In this document: piece after piece, positions 63,791 through 64,000 of the stretch
Numbering within the stretch: position 1 is the first letter of the stretch
How the letters are laid out: every line of letters starts with the position of its first letter
Source: Karalla daura
Taxonomy: Eukaryota; Chordata; Actinopteri; Chaetodontiformes; Leiognathidae
Reading direction: 5' to 3'
DNA length: 64,000 bases
Assembly (NCBI GenBank): GCA_029224185.1
Contig: CM055194.1
Span: forward strand, 25,399,402 to 25,463,401
Program-made: the position numbers and the translations under genes
The notes under the pieces: model-generated
What the model was told of the DNA's origin: nothing
Databases searched by the model: none
What the model saw: only the letters and a program-made list of their open reading frames with translations

Positions 63791-64000
63791 AACAGAGAGA
63801 GGAACGCTGAGCATCATGTGGACCGAGCTCGACCTGTCAATCATGGCACAACTACTCTGTGTCTAAAATTCACAGGAAGTCTGCAGGAATCCTGACGACT
63901 TCTAAAAGACCTCCACACATCTCCACATCTTCATCTACAGAGCACAATCATACAACAGACCTCAGAGCAGCTGAAGGAACGAAGGTAACCAGAGGTTACG

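Overview
The window is vertebrate nuclear DNA, almost certainly from a ray-finned fish with a compact genome. Genes are split into short exons with GT-AG introns and are packed closely. The DNA between them is full of CA/TG microsatellites, minisatellites and short interspersed elements typical of teleosts. I joined exons by hand, using splice sites, phase continuity and resemblance to known vertebrate proteins. Seven protein-coding genes are supported; six have complete coding sequences.

Layout: positions 1-4.5 kb are non-coding except for a doubtful first-exon candidate at the left edge. dpt (dermatopontin, minus, 4528-8146) is followed by a gene-poor interval of about 12 kb. atp1b1 (Na+/K+-ATPase beta-1, plus, 20238-25958) has a clear CCAAT/GC-box/TATA promoter and meets nme7 (minus, 27104-41748) tail to tail. 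nme7 is head to head with a homocysteine S-methyltransferase (plus, 42387-45734), and a near-perfect RFX X-box lies between them. bivm (minus, 47404-52572) is tail to tail with the methyltransferase. It is divergent from an inosine-uridine-type nucleoside hydrolase (plus, 54479-57265). Last comes the C-terminal part of a TMEM131-family gene (minus, 58354 to beyond 63567).

The dpt / atp1b1 / nme7 order and orientation match human 1q24. The methyltransferase / bivm / hydrolase / tmem131 half does not, so a synteny junction lies near 42 kb. The genes do not form one pathway. They cover extracellular matrix (dpt), ion transport (atp1b1), cilia and nucleotide kinase chemistry (nme7), one-carbon metabolism (methyltransferase), nucleoside salvage (hydrolase), an Ig-like-motif protein of unknown role (bivm) and secretory-pathway cargo handling (tmem131).

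The most unusual structure is in bivm intron 3. About 81 copies of a 21-bp unit fill 1.7 kb right up to the 3' splice site. On the sense strand the array has no AG dinucleotide, and nearly every unit carries a CTAAC/CTGAC branch-point-like motif. The first upstream AG is a good-looking acceptor whose use would add exactly 573 in-frame codons. Also notable are a pure (TG)n tract of about 290 bp abutting a tmem131 3' splice site, a 13-bp minisatellite that repeats a splice-donor-like sequence in the hydrolase gene, a GC-AG intron in atp1b1, and an apparently unnamed dispersed repeat family of about 135 bp with six to eight copies.
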